Source of the DNA: an uncultured Leucobacter sp.
GTDB taxonomy: Bacteria > Actinomycetota > Actinomycetes > Actinomycetales > Microbacteriaceae
Reading direction: 5' to 3'
Assembly: GCA_937872275.1 (NCBI GenBank)
Contig: CALMSE010000043.1
Coordinates: 1 to 7,084, forward strand
DNA length: 7,084 nucleotides
Numbering within the stretch: the first letter of the stretch is position 1; each line of letters opens with the position of its first letter. This document shows positions 1-6,923 of this stretch, piece after piece. The notes beneath the pieces are model-generated. The model was not told the origin of the DNA. It did not search any database and saw only the letters and a list, made by a program, of their open reading frames with translations. The position numbers and the translations under genes are program-made.

Positions 1-708
1 GCCTACATCCTCGACCAGTGCTTCTCGCGGCTGCTCGAGATCGCCCGCCCCGGCATCACGGAGCGCGAGATCGGCGCCGAGATGTACCGCGTCGGCCACC
101 TGCTCGGCGGCGAGGATCCGCTGTTCCTCACGATGTACCACGACACGCTGCGCGACGGCACCCAGTACTCGTCGTTCGCCCCGCCGCGCGGGCGCGTGCT
201 CGGCACCCACGACGTGCACACCTTCTCCTTCGAGATCACGGGCCCCATGGGCTACTGGACCGAGCTCTCGCGCATGGTCGCCTTCGCGAAGCCGAGCGCG
301 GATCAGCGGCGGATCGCCGCGGCCGTCATCGCCGGCATCGGCGCCGCCGAGCAGGCGCTGAACCCCGGCACCTCGCCGGCGGACGTGCAGCGCGCGATCA
401 TCGCCGCGGTCGAGTCGCACGGGGCCAAGTCGGCCTACTGGTCGGGCCATTCCATCGGCATCGACGTGCTGGAGTACCCCTGGGTGGGCCTCGACGTCGT
501 CGAGGACGACACCAACAGCGGCGACGAGCTGATCGGCGAGGGCAACACCATCGCGATCCACCCGATGCTCATCGACGAGGAGCACGGGGTCAGCGGGTAC
601 ATGTCCGACACCTTCGTCGTCGAGGCCGCGGGCGCCCGCAAGCTCTCCGAACACCAGACCGCCTTCTACCGGATCTCGAAGGGAGACGTCCATGTCGTCG
701 AAGACTGA
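1..708 (+). CDS. M24-family (creatinase/aminopeptidase P fold) hydrolase, 3' part, degenerate metal site
   Basis: Partial gene: the reading frame is open from base 1 and the true start lies upstream; 235 residues remain, covering most of the catalytic pita-bread domain. The motif GHSIGIDVLE (window residues 149-158) matches the M24 motif GHxxGxDVHE, and FEITGPMGYWTELSR (77-91) matches the region carrying the two metal-binding Asp residues. By eye, canonical ligands Asp, Asp, His, Glu, Glu become Glu78, Glu88, His150, His187 and Ser202, and the second catalytic His of DVHE is Leu157. It is therefore unlikely to be an ordinary di-metal aminopeptidase. The segment with Pro-Met-Gly-Tyr recalls creatinase, a metal-independent C-N hydrolase of this fold, but the creatinase catalytic His and Glu262 positions also do not match. 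Its 3' end overlaps the hyuB-like gene by 17 bp, so a role in the same pathway is inferred. A cytoplasmic amidino-, ureido- or amide hydrolase is plausible; the substrate is unknown. Family call is firm, activity is not. Confidence 0.88.
   Translation, partial: AYILDQCFSRLLEIARPGITEREIGAEMYRVGHLLGGEDPLFLTMYHDTLRDGTQYSSFAPPRGRVLGTHDVHTFSFEITGPMGYWTELSRMVAFAKPSADQRRIAAAVIAGIGAAEQALNPGTSPADVQRAIIAAVESHGAKSAYWSGHSIGIDVLEYPWVGLDVVEDDTNSGDELIGEGNTIAIHPMLIDEEHGVSGYMSDTFVVEAAGARKLSEHQTAFYRISKGDVHVVED
678..694 (+). promoter_or_regulatory. Ribosome-binding site of the hyuB-like gene, inside the M24 gene
   Basis: A GAAGGGAG stretch (678-685) precedes the ATG at 692 by about six to seven bases. It sits within the last codons of the upstream gene, whose stop codon is at 706-708. 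This supports the ATG at 692 as the start and implies that ribosomes finishing the M24 gene are on top of the next start site. Confidence 0.7.
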
Positions 709-2455
709 GACCGTCATCGACCCGATCACCGCGTCGGTGCTGCAGCGCCGGGTCGACGCCATCGCGAAGGAGATGGCGACGATCCTCATGCGCTCGAGCC
801 GCTCGCCGATCTTCAACGAGATCGGCGACCTCGTCACCGTCGTCTTCGACAAGCACGGCAACACGCTCGCGCAGGCGGAGTTCGCGGCGATCATCGCGTT
901 CGGCGCGCACCCCTCGCTGCAGTACATCATCGAGTACTTCGGCGACGACATCCACGAGGGCGACGTCATCATCCACAACGACGTCTACCACGGCGGCAAC
1001 CAGAACGCCGACACCGGCATCTACCTGCCGGTCTTCAGCGACGGCGAGCACGTCGGCTGGGTCGCGGCGAAGGGCCACATGGCCGACATCGGCGGGATGA
1101 CCGCCGGCGGCTACGATCCCAACGCGCGCGACATCTGGCAGGAGTCGCTGCGCATCCCGCCGGTCAAGCTCGCGGACCGCGGCGTCGACCGCAAGGACGT
1201 CTGGGACTTCCTCTCCGCCAACATCCGCTTCGGCTACGTCATCGAGGACATGAAATCGATGGTGGGCGCGTGCAAGATCGGCGCCGGCCGCCTCACCGAC
1301 GTGATCAAGCGCTACGGCCACGCGTCGTACACCGAGCACTTCAACTACATCCTCGAGAGCTCGGCCCGCCAGGTGCGCGCCGAGGTGGAGCGGTGGCCCG
1401 ACGGCGTCTACCGGGGCGAGAGCTTCATGACCTCCGACGGCTTCGACACGACGAAGCGCTACCGCGTGGCGGTCGAGATCACCATCGAGGGCTCGAACAT
1501 CACCTTCGACTTCTCCGAGAGCGACGACCAGGCCCCCGGCATCACCAACATGCCCCCGGCCTCCGCCAAGGGCGCGGTGCGCATCGCCTTCCTCATGCTG
1601 CTCGCCGCCGGCGGCATCAATATCCCGACCAACCAGGGCCTGTTCGAGCCGATCGAGACGGTCTTCCGCGAGGGCTCGATCATGAACCCGATCTTCCCCG
1701 CGGCATCGGTCTACGGCAACCAGATGTCGGACGAGGTGGTCGAGTCGATCTTCACGGCCCTCGCGGAGGCGCTGCCGGATCGCGTGACGGCGGGGTGGAA
1801 CAAGTACATGTGCACCTCGACCAACGGAGTCGACCCGCGCACGGGCGAGCCCTTCGGCGTGCTCACCGTCTTCCAGCGCACGGGCCCGGGCGGCAGCCAG
1901 GGCGCCGATGGCTGGGACGCGCTCGGCTTCACCGGCACGGCCGGCCAGATGCGCGCGCCCGACCCCGAGATGTTCGAGCTCAGCTCGCCGCACATCCTCG
2001 AGTACCACGAGTTCCTGCCGGACTCGGCGGGCGCCGGCGAGTTCCGCGGCGGACTCGGCACGCGCTCGGCTTGGGTGAACTACGGCGAGCACCAGTTCGG
2101 CACCTCCCTCGCCGACAACATGCGCTCCGAGGGGGCGCTGCCGGCCAAGGGCCTCTTCGGCGGCCACGACTCGGGGCTCAACGACCTCACGGTCCGCTAC
2201 CCCGACGGCCGCGTGCACGAGTGGGGCTCGAAGGAGATCATCGAGCTGCCCGCCGGCACCCGTGTCGAATCGCTCGCGGGCGGCGGCGCCGGCTACGGCG
2301 ACCCGCTGCAGCGCCCGGCGCAGACCGTCGCGGCCGAGGTGCGCGACGGCATCCTCTCGGCCGAGAAGGCGCGCAGCGCCTACGGCGTGGTCGTCGACCC
2401 CGGCACGTTCGAAATCGATGCGGAGGCCACCGCGGCGCTCCGTGGAAGCAAGTAA
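692..2455 (+). CDS. Hydantoinase B/oxoprolinase family protein (HyuB-type subunit)
   Basis: 587 residues, the normal length for a stand-alone hydantoinase B subunit. In this family (N-methylhydantoinase, 5-oxoprolinase, acetone and acetophenone carboxylases) the B subunit works with an ATP-binding A subunit on cyclic amides or ketones in the cytoplasm. Family blocks seen in order: IFNEIGDLVTVVFD (40-53), GDVIIHNDVYHGGNQ (90-104), KGHMADIGGMTAGG (127-140), ESLRIPPVKL (151-160), GEFRGGLGTR (449-458) and the C-terminal GGGAGYGDP (530-538). Glu63, Asp107 and His129 fall where the acetone carboxylase alpha subunit holds its metal, but the expected His of the GGTHLPD motif is Gln104. The start ATG has the Shine-Dalgarno AAGGGAG eight bases upstream, inside the M24 gene, which it overlaps by 17 bp in another frame; translational coupling is likely. 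The hyuA-like gene follows after 12 bp, so the two subunits are probably made together. Hydrolase versus carboxylase cannot be decided here, although no third (gamma) carboxylase subunit is visible. Confidence 0.93.
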   Translation: MSSKTETVIDPITASVLQRRVDAIAKEMATILMRSSRSPIFNEIGDLVTVVFDKHGNTLAQAEFAAIIAFGAHPSLQYIIEYFGDDIHEGDVIIHNDVYHGGNQNADTGIYLPVFSDGEHVGWVAAKGHMADIGGMTAGGYDPNARDIWQESLRIPPVKLADRGVDRKDVWDFLSANIRFGYVIEDMKSMVGACKIGAGRLTDVIKRYGHASYTEHFNYILESSARQVRAEVERWPDGVYRGESFMTSDGFDTTKRYRVAVEITIEGSNITFDFSESDDQAPGITNMPPASAKGAVRIAFLMLLAAGGINIPTNQGLFEPIETVFREGSIMNPIFPAASVYGNQMSDEVVESIFTALAEALPDRVTAGWNKYMCTSTNGVDPRTGEPFGVLTVFQRTGPGGSQGADGWDALGFTGTAGQMRAPDPEMFELSSPHILEYHEFLPDSAGAGEFRGGLGTRSAWVNYGEHQFGTSLADNMRSEGALPAKGLFGGHDSGLNDLTVRYPDGRVHEWGSKEIIELPAGTRVESLAGGGAGYGDPLQRPAQTVAAEVRDGILSAEKARSAYGVVVDPGTFEIDAEATAALRGSK

Positions 2456-2467
2456 GGAGTCGGAAGC

Positions 2468-4570
2468 ATGAGCATCCGCATTGGCATCGACGTCGGGGGC
2501 ACCTTCACGGACTTCCTCGTCATCTACCCGGACGGCCGTCGGCGCATCCACAAGACCTCCTCGATCCCGAGCAACCCGCCGATGGCGGTGCGCGCCGGCC
2601 TCGACGAGATCGCGCAGCTCGAGGGGCTCAGCACCGAGGAGTTCGTCGCCCGGGTCGGCCTCATCGTGCACGGCACGACCGTGACCACGAACGCGCTGCT
2701 GACCCGCCGCGGCCCGGTCACGGGGCTCCTCGCCACCGAGGGCTTCCGCGACACCCTCGTGATGCGCGACGGCACCCGCGAGGAGGCCTACGACAACCGC
2801 CTGCAGCCGCCGGAGCCCCTGGTGCCCCGCTACCTGCGCCGCCCGGTGCGCGGCCGCTTCGACGCCGCGGGAGTCGAGATCGCGGAATTCTCCCCCGAGG
2901 ACGTGCGGGCGGCCGTGGAGGCCTTCGTCGAGAACGACGTGACCTCCGTGGCGATCTCCTTCATGCACTCGCACGCGAACGGCGAGCACGAGCGCGCCGC
3001 GGCCGAGCTCGTGCGCGAGCTGATGCCCGACGCCTATGTGACGAGCTCCTCCGAGCTGATCAGCCAGGCGCGCTACTACCAGCGCACCAGCACGGCCGTG
3101 CTGAATTCGTACGCCGGCCCGATCATCAGCTCCTATCTCGAGACCCTGACCGAGCAGCTCGCCGAGATCCGCTTCGAGGGCCTGCTGCTGCTCATGCAGT
3201 CGAACGGCGGCGTCGCGACCCCCGAGGAGCTCTCGAAGCGCGCCGCGCTGTCGCTGCTCTCGGGGCCGGCCTCGGGTCCCACCGCGGGCCTGCTCGTCAC
3301 CGGCACCCACGGCTGGGACTCCTGCCTCACCGTGGACATGGGCGGCACCAGCTTCGACGCGGCCGTGGTCTCGGGCGGCAAGCCGCTCATCATGACCGAC
3401 GGCATCATCGACCGGTGGAGCATCGCCCTGCCGATGGTCGACATCCACACGATCGGCGCGGGCGGCGGATCCATCGCCGGCGTCGACGAGGGCGGCCTGC
3501 TCCGCGTCGGACCGCAGTCGGCGGGCGCCAACCCGGGCCCCGCGTGCTACGGCCGCGGCGGCACCCGGGCCACCACCACCGACGCCGACGTGGTGCTCGG
3601 CTACATCGACGCCGACAGCTTCCTGCAGGGCGGGTTCAAGCTCGACCGCGAGGCCTCGCGCCAGGCGATCAAGCGCGACGTCGCCGATCCGCTCGGCATC
3701 AGCATCGAAGAGGCCGCGGCGGGCATCTACCACCTGGTCAACGTCAACATGGCGACCGGCGTGCGCGACATCACCGTGCGCCGCGGCCTCGACCCGCGCG
3801 AGTTCCCGATCGTCGTCGCGGGCGGCGCGGGCCCCGTGCACGCGGCCGCCATCGCGCGCGAGCTCGAGATCCCGGTGCTGCTGACGCCTCGGGACTCCTC
3901 GATCTTCTGCGCGGCCGGCATGCTCGTGTGCGACTTCAAGCACGACTACGTGCGCGCGATCAAGGGCCGCCTGCACGCGCTCGACACCGCGCAGCTCGTC
4001 GACACCTGGCGCGAGCTCATGGAGCAGGGGCGGCAGACCCTGCTCGGCGAGGGCGTCGCCGAATCCGACATCTCCTACGTGCCCTCGATCGACGCGCGCT
4101 ACCTGCACCAGTGGTACGAGCTGAACGTCGAGCTTCCCGAGGAGGGCGCCACGAGCCCCGATCTCGAGGCGGTCGCCGAGACCTTCCACCGCCTGCACGA
4201 GCGGGTGTTCGGGTACTCCTCGGAGGAGACCCCGGTCGAGGTGCTCAACATCCGGCTGACCGCGATCGGCCGTACCCCGAACGACCGCATCGATCTGGCC
4301 AGCACGGTCGACCCGGACGCCGAGACGGTCGTCACCGAGCGCGAGATCTGGTCGCTCACCCGGAACGAGATGGTGCCGGCCCCGGTCTACCAGGGCTCCA
4401 CGCTCGGCCCGGGCGCCAAGGTCGCGGGCCCGGCGATCATCGAGCTCGGCACCACGACGATCGTGGTGCACGACGAGTACGACGCGGTGGTCGACGTCAA
4501 CGGATCCTTCGTCATGTACCTGCGCGAGCGGGGCGACGAGATCCTTCCCCGTCTGGCGATCGGCGCGTGA
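2468..4570 (+). CDS. Hydantoinase A/oxoprolinase family protein (HyuA-type ATP-binding subunit)
   Basis: 700 residues, a usual full length for HyuA-type proteins. These subunits have an actin-like ATPase fold and power ring opening (hydantoins, 5-oxoproline) or carboxylation of a substrate together with HyuB. The N-terminal phosphate loop is IGIDVGGTFTD (5-15); further family signatures are VHGTTVTTNALLTRRG (67-82), SSELISQARYYQRTSTAVLN (194-213), LMQSNGGVAT (242-251), LLSGPASGPTAG (263-274), a second phosphate motif VDMGGTSFD (289-297) and TIGAGGGSIAGVD (328-340) followed by VGPQSAGANPGPACYGRGG (347-365). Residues from about 500 onward form the hydantoinase A C-terminal domain. All nucleotide-binding motifs look intact, so the protein should bind ATP. 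The start ATG has AAGGAG (2454-2459) eight bases upstream, overlapping the stop codon of the hyuB-like gene. The order here is B then A. Family is certain; the substrate is not visible in the sequence. Confidence 0.95.
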   Translation: MSIRIGIDVGGTFTDFLVIYPDGRRRIHKTSSIPSNPPMAVRAGLDEIAQLEGLSTEEFVARVGLIVHGTTVTTNALLTRRGPVTGLLATEGFRDTLVMRDGTREEAYDNRLQPPEPLVPRYLRRPVRGRFDAAGVEIAEFSPEDVRAAVEAFVENDVTSVAISFMHSHANGEHERAAAELVRELMPDAYVTSSSELISQARYYQRTSTAVLNSYAGPIISSYLETLTEQLAEIRFEGLLLLMQSNGGVATPEELSKRAALSLLSGPASGPTAGLLVTGTHGWDSCLTVDMGGTSFDAAVVSGGKPLIMTDGIIDRWSIALPMVDIHTIGAGGGSIAGVDEGGLLRVGPQSAGANPGPACYGRGGTRATTTDADVVLGYIDADSFLQGGFKLDREASRQAIKRDVADPLGISIEEAAAGIYHLVNVNMATGVRDITVRRGLDPREFPIVVAGGAGPVHAAAIARELEIPVLLTPRDSSIFCAAGMLVCDFKHDYVRAIKGRLHALDTAQLVDTWRELMEQGRQTLLGEGVAESDISYVPSIDARYLHQWYELNVELPEEGATSPDLEAVAETFHRLHERVFGYSSEETPVEVLNIRLTAIGRTPNDRIDLASTVDPDAETVVTEREIWSLTRNEMVPAPVYQGSTLGPGAKVAGPAIIELGTTTIVVHDEYDAVVDVNGSFVMYLRERGDEILPRLAIGA

Positions 4571-4584
4571 GGGGCACCGTGATG
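4569..4584 (+). promoter_or_regulatory. Ribosome-binding site that selects the start of the flavin monooxygenase
   Basis: GAGGGG (4569-4574) lies seven bases before the ATG at 4582. Two in-frame GTG codons are also possible: 4579, only four bases from this site, and 4567, which overlaps the hyuA-like stop as GTGA. Spacing favours ATG 4582. Confidence 0.6.
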
Positions 4585-5769
4585 GAGACGACTACGCTCG
4601 CGACGCAGGAGCAGGACGGGGAGGCCTCGCCCGAACTGACCGCGCTGCTCGAACGGATCGCCGCGATCCGCCCCCTCCTCGTCGCGAACGCACCGCAGGG
4701 CGAGCAGGACCGCCGGGTATCGGAGGAGTCCATCCGGGCGCTCGCCGATGCCGGGGCGTTCAAGGTCTCGCTGCCGACCCGCTACGGCGGCTACGGCCTC
4801 GGCCACCGCGCCGCGCTCGACGTCGGCCGCGAGGTCGCGCTCGCCGACGGCGGCACCGCCTGGGTGGTCTCGCTCATCAACTCGGGGGCCTGGTACACCC
4901 GGGTCTTCCCGGAGCGGGCTCAGGACGACATCTTCGCAAACGACCCCGAGGCCCGGGTATCGGTGGTCATCACGCCGACGGGCACCGCGCGCAGGGTCGA
5001 CGGCGGCTACCGGGTGTCGGGCAAATGGTTCTACAACTCGGGCGCCTGGCATGCGGACTGGGCGCTGGGCGCGGTGCAGCTGGAGGACGAGAACGGCGAG
5101 CCGCTGGGGGAGGGCCAGTTCCTCGTGCCGGCCGCCGACTACCGGGTCGAAGACGTCTGGTACGTCGCGGGCATGCGCTCGAGCGGCAGCAACTGCCTGG
5201 TGATCGAAGACGCCTTCGTGCCGGATCACCGCATGCGGAGGGTGCCGGAGGTGGATCCCGACTCGGACCAGCCCTACCGCGCCGTGGCCGTGCCGCTCGC
5301 GCTGCTCGGACCGCAGCTCGGTCTCGGCCGGGCGGTGCTCGAGCTCGTGATGCGGTCGTCGCCGAACAAGCCGATCGCCTACACGAGCATCGAACGGCGC
5401 AGCGACTGGGTGGCGTTCCGCCTCGACATCGCGAAAGCGGCGATGCGGCTCGACACCGCCGACCTCTTCGCCGCCCGCGCCGCCGCCGACATGGACTCGA
5501 TCGATCGGCTGGGGCGCCCTCTCGACCGCTGCACGCGCTCTCGGGTGCGCGCCGACATCGGCTGGGCGGTCGACAACATCACCGAGGCGATCGGCCTGCT
5601 GCTGAACGCGGCCGGCTCGGGGGTCTTCGCCGAGTCGAACCCCATCCAGCGGTTCTGGCGCGACCAGGCGATCGTCGCCCGCCACGGCTACGTCTCGCCG
5701 CCCCTGGCCTACGAGATCTACGGCTCGGCCCTGCTGGGGGTGGAGGACACCACGGCCACCATCCTCTGA
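4582..5769 (+). CDS. Acyl-CoA-dehydrogenase-fold flavin enzyme, probable group D flavin-dependent monooxygenase
   Basis: 395 residues. The domain order is that of the acyl-CoA dehydrogenase superfamily: N-terminal helices with FKVSLPTRYGGYG (60-72), a middle beta domain with VSGKWFYNSGAWHADWALG (145-163) and SGSNCLVIEDAFVPDHR (201-217), and a C-terminal helical bundle ending in NPIQRFWRDQAIVARHGY (353-370) and YEIYGSALLG (377-386). The SGxWxxxSGxxHADW, NPxQRxWRD and RH motifs are typical of two-component monooxygenases (HsaA, p-hydroxyphenylacetate hydroxylase C2, DszC and relatives). I see no equivalent of the dehydrogenase signature IYEGT near the C-terminus. Such enzymes use reduced FMN or FAD supplied by a separate reductase and O2 to hydroxylate or N/S-oxidise a substrate; no reductase is in this window. 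The gene begins 11 bp after the hyuA-like stop, so it is in the same operon. A true dehydrogenase or an oxidase is a less likely alternative. Substrate unknown. Confidence 0.87.
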   Translation: METTTLATQEQDGEASPELTALLERIAAIRPLLVANAPQGEQDRRVSEESIRALADAGAFKVSLPTRYGGYGLGHRAALDVGREVALADGGTAWVVSLINSGAWYTRVFPERAQDDIFANDPEARVSVVITPTGTARRVDGGYRVSGKWFYNSGAWHADWALGAVQLEDENGEPLGEGQFLVPAADYRVEDVWYVAGMRSSGSNCLVIEDAFVPDHRMRRVPEVDPDSDQPYRAVAVPLALLGPQLGLGRAVLELVMRSSPNKPIAYTSIERRSDWVAFRLDIAKAAMRLDTADLFAARAAADMDSIDRLGRPLDRCTRSRVRADIGWAVDNITEAIGLLLNAAGSGVFAESNPIQRFWRDQAIVARHGYVSPPLAYEIYGSALLGVEDTTATIL

Positions 5770-5789
5770 GCGGCCCCCGATCGGGCCGC
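5770..5789 (+). terminator. G+C-rich hairpin directly after the monooxygenase stop codon
   Basis: A perfect 7-bp inverted repeat, GCGGCCC (5770-5776) and GGGCCGC (5783-5789), with a 6-base loop, begins one base after the TGA. No T-run follows, so it is not a classical intrinsic terminator. It could be a U-tract-free actinobacterial terminator or an RNA-processing/stabilising hairpin that separates the catabolic genes from the more highly needed binding-protein message. Confidence 0.45.
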
Positions 5790-5793
5790 ACCG

Positions 5794-5816
5794 CCTGCGA
5801 CGGCGTCCGTCGCGGG
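5794..5816 (+). terminator. Second tandem hairpin between monooxygenase and binding-protein genes
   Basis: The arms CCTGCGACGG (5794-5803) and CCGTCGCGGG (5807-5816) pair over 10 bp with one T-G wobble around a 3-base loop. It stands only four bases after the first hairpin. The tract after it is G-rich, not T-rich. The pair may attenuate read-through or block 5'/3' decay of the flanking messages. Confidence 0.45.
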
Positions 5817-5876
5817 GGCTCCGCGCTGTCCACCCGCAGGGTCAGCACCTGCTCAACGAAGAGAAAAGGAAGAACG
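5817..5876 (+). promoter_or_regulatory. Leader of the binding-protein gene with Shine-Dalgarno site
   Basis: The leader ends in AAAAGGAAG (5864-5872); the AAGGA core is six bases before the ATG at 5877. A short inverted repeat, GCAGG (5836-5840) and CCTGC (5848-5852), lies in the middle and may be chance or a weak operator. I see no convincing -35/-10 promoter, so a separate promoter is possible but unsupported. Confidence 0.5.
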
Positions 5877-6923
5877 ATGCGATACACCAAGAAACTGCTC
5901 GGCGTCGGGGGCGCGCTCCTCGCCGCGGCCCTCGTCCTGACCGGCTGCTCCGGCGGAGACGCCGGAGGCGATGCCGGCGGCGGGGAGACCGCGGGCGGAG
6001 ACGACTCGTTCGTCGTCGGCTACGCCGGGGCGGTCCAGGCCAACCCGAACAACAAGGCGATCGAGGATGCGATCCGCGCCTCGGTGACCGAGAACGGCGG
6101 CGAGCTCATCGTCACCGACGCGAACTTCGACCCCAGCAAGCAGTTCTCCGATGTGCAGTCCCTGATCAACCAGGGCATCGACGTGCTGGTGATCTGGCCG
6201 CTCGACCCGCTCGGCATCCAGCCGGCGATCCAGCAGGCCGATGAGGCGGGCATCCCCGTGATCGTGCAGGACACGACCGAGGGCGGTCCCTACGCCACGA
6301 ACATCCAGGTGACGAACTTCGAGTCGGCCGAGGCTGCGGCGACGCTGATCGAGGATGCCGTCGGCCCGAACGCCCAGGTCGCCCAGATCGAGGGGCTGCC
6401 CTCGGTCGGCGTGCTCGACGCCCGCAACCGCGGCTTCGCCGCGGGAGCCGAGGCGCTCGGCCAGACGATCCTCGCCTCGCAGGTCAACGAGCTCGACAGC
6501 GCCGACGGCGCCCGGCCCATCGTCGACGCGTGGAAGTCGCGCTTCGGCTCCGAGATCCAGGCGATCTTCGCGTACAACGACCCGAGCGCCATCGGCGCCG
6601 CGTCGGCGAAGAGCCCCGAGTTCGACCCGGTCGTCATCGGCATGAACGGCGACGCCGACGGCGTCGCGGCGGTGAAGGACGGCCGCCTGCTGGCGACCTT
6701 CGACTTCCACCCCGTGCAGGTGGGCAACGCGCTCGGCTGGGCCGCGCACCAGCTCCACCTCGGCGAGACGCTGCCCGAGACGCTGACGGTCGAGGCCACG
6801 ATGATCACCGCGGAGAACGCCGACGAGTGGGTGCCGGTCGCCGACCTGCTGCAGAAGCGGTTCGACGTCTCCATCGACGACTCGGGCGATGCGCCCAAGC
6901 TCGTGGTGAAGGCGCGCGGCTGA
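5877..6923 (+). CDS. RbsB-like substrate-binding lipoprotein of an ABC importer
   Basis: 348 residues. The N-terminus is a lipoprotein signal peptide: basic MRYTKK, a hydrophobic stretch, and the lipobox LTGC with lipidated Cys24. A Gly/Asp/Ala-rich linker (25-44) then joins the anchor to a type I periplasmic-binding fold (45-348) of the sugar-binding family. Aligning by eye to E. coli RbsB gives clear blocks: DVLVIWPLD (102-110), AGIPVIVQD (124-132), ARNRGFAAG (182-190), [13 protein letters not shown] (229-241) and [11 protein letters not shown] (252-262). The ribose contacts Asp89, Arg141 and Asn190 correspond to Asp132, Arg185 and Asn234, but Phe15/Phe16, Arg90, Asp215 and Gln235 become Asn58/Asn59, Thr133, Asn257 and Phe277, so the ligand is probably not ribose. 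It captures the ligand outside the membrane and hands it to the importer whose ATPase gene overlaps its stop codon. Upstream catabolic genes suggest the ligand is their substrate, which is inference. Confidence 0.93.
   Translation: MRYTKKLLGVGGALLAAALVLTGCSGGDAGGDAGGGETAGGDDSFVVGYAGAVQANPNNKAIEDAIRASVTENGGELIVTDANFDPSKQFSDVQSLINQGIDVLVIWPLDPLGIQPAIQQADEAGIPVIVQDTTEGGPYATNIQVTNFESAEAAATLIEDAVGPNAQVAQIEGLPSVGVLDARNRGFAAGAEALGQTILASQVNELDSADGARPIVDAWKSRFGSEIQAIFAYNDPSAIGAASAKSPEFDPVVIGMNGDADGVAAVKDGRLLATFDFHPVQVGNALGWAAHQLHLGETLPETLTVEATMITAENADEWVPVADLLQKRFDVSIDDSGDAPKLVVKARG

Noticed and set aside
18..1100. A 360-codon + strand open frame overlapping the M24 and hyuB-like genes
   Set aside because: The translation is an Arg- and Ser-rich shadow with no recognisable domain, while the other frame gives clear M24 and HyuB motifs.
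590..4471. A very long open frame on the minus strand (about 1290 codons) spanning the hyuB-like and hyuA-like genes
   Set aside because: It lies opposite two strongly recognisable genes and its translation is a low-complexity Arg/Ala/Asp/Val/Gly/His-rich mix with no family motif. Stop-poor antisense frames are expected in G+C-rich coding DNA.
692..4570. The HyuB/HyuA pair as a proven acetone or acetophenone carboxylase
   Set aside because: The family includes both hydrolases and carboxylases; no third carboxylase subunit is visible and no substrate-specific residues can be read with confidence, so only the family name is given.
1270..4581. A long + strand open frame that runs in frame into the monooxygenase gene
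   Set aside because: The stretch before 4582 is an Arg/Pro/His-rich out-of-frame reading of the hyuBA-like genes; only the part from 4582 onward has family motifs and a suitable ribosome-binding site.
5025..5876. In-frame extension upstream of the substrate-binding protein start
   Set aside because: It crosses the monooxygenase gene and both hairpins in a shadow frame. The ATG at 5877 has a good Shine-Dalgarno and opens directly into a lipoprotein signal peptide.
5960..6003. Short GGAGACGCCGGAGGCGATGCCGGCGG-like near-repeats as a possible DNA repeat element (only part of the unit cited here would matter)
   Set aside because: It simply encodes the Gly/Asp/Ala-rich flexible linker after the lipidated Cys, which is common in actinobacterial binding lipoproteins.
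4387..6758. Minus-strand open frames opposite the monooxygenase and binding-protein genes (4387-5685 and 5853-6758)
   Set aside because: Both are antisense to well-supported genes and have the composition typical of shadow frames, without any conserved motif.
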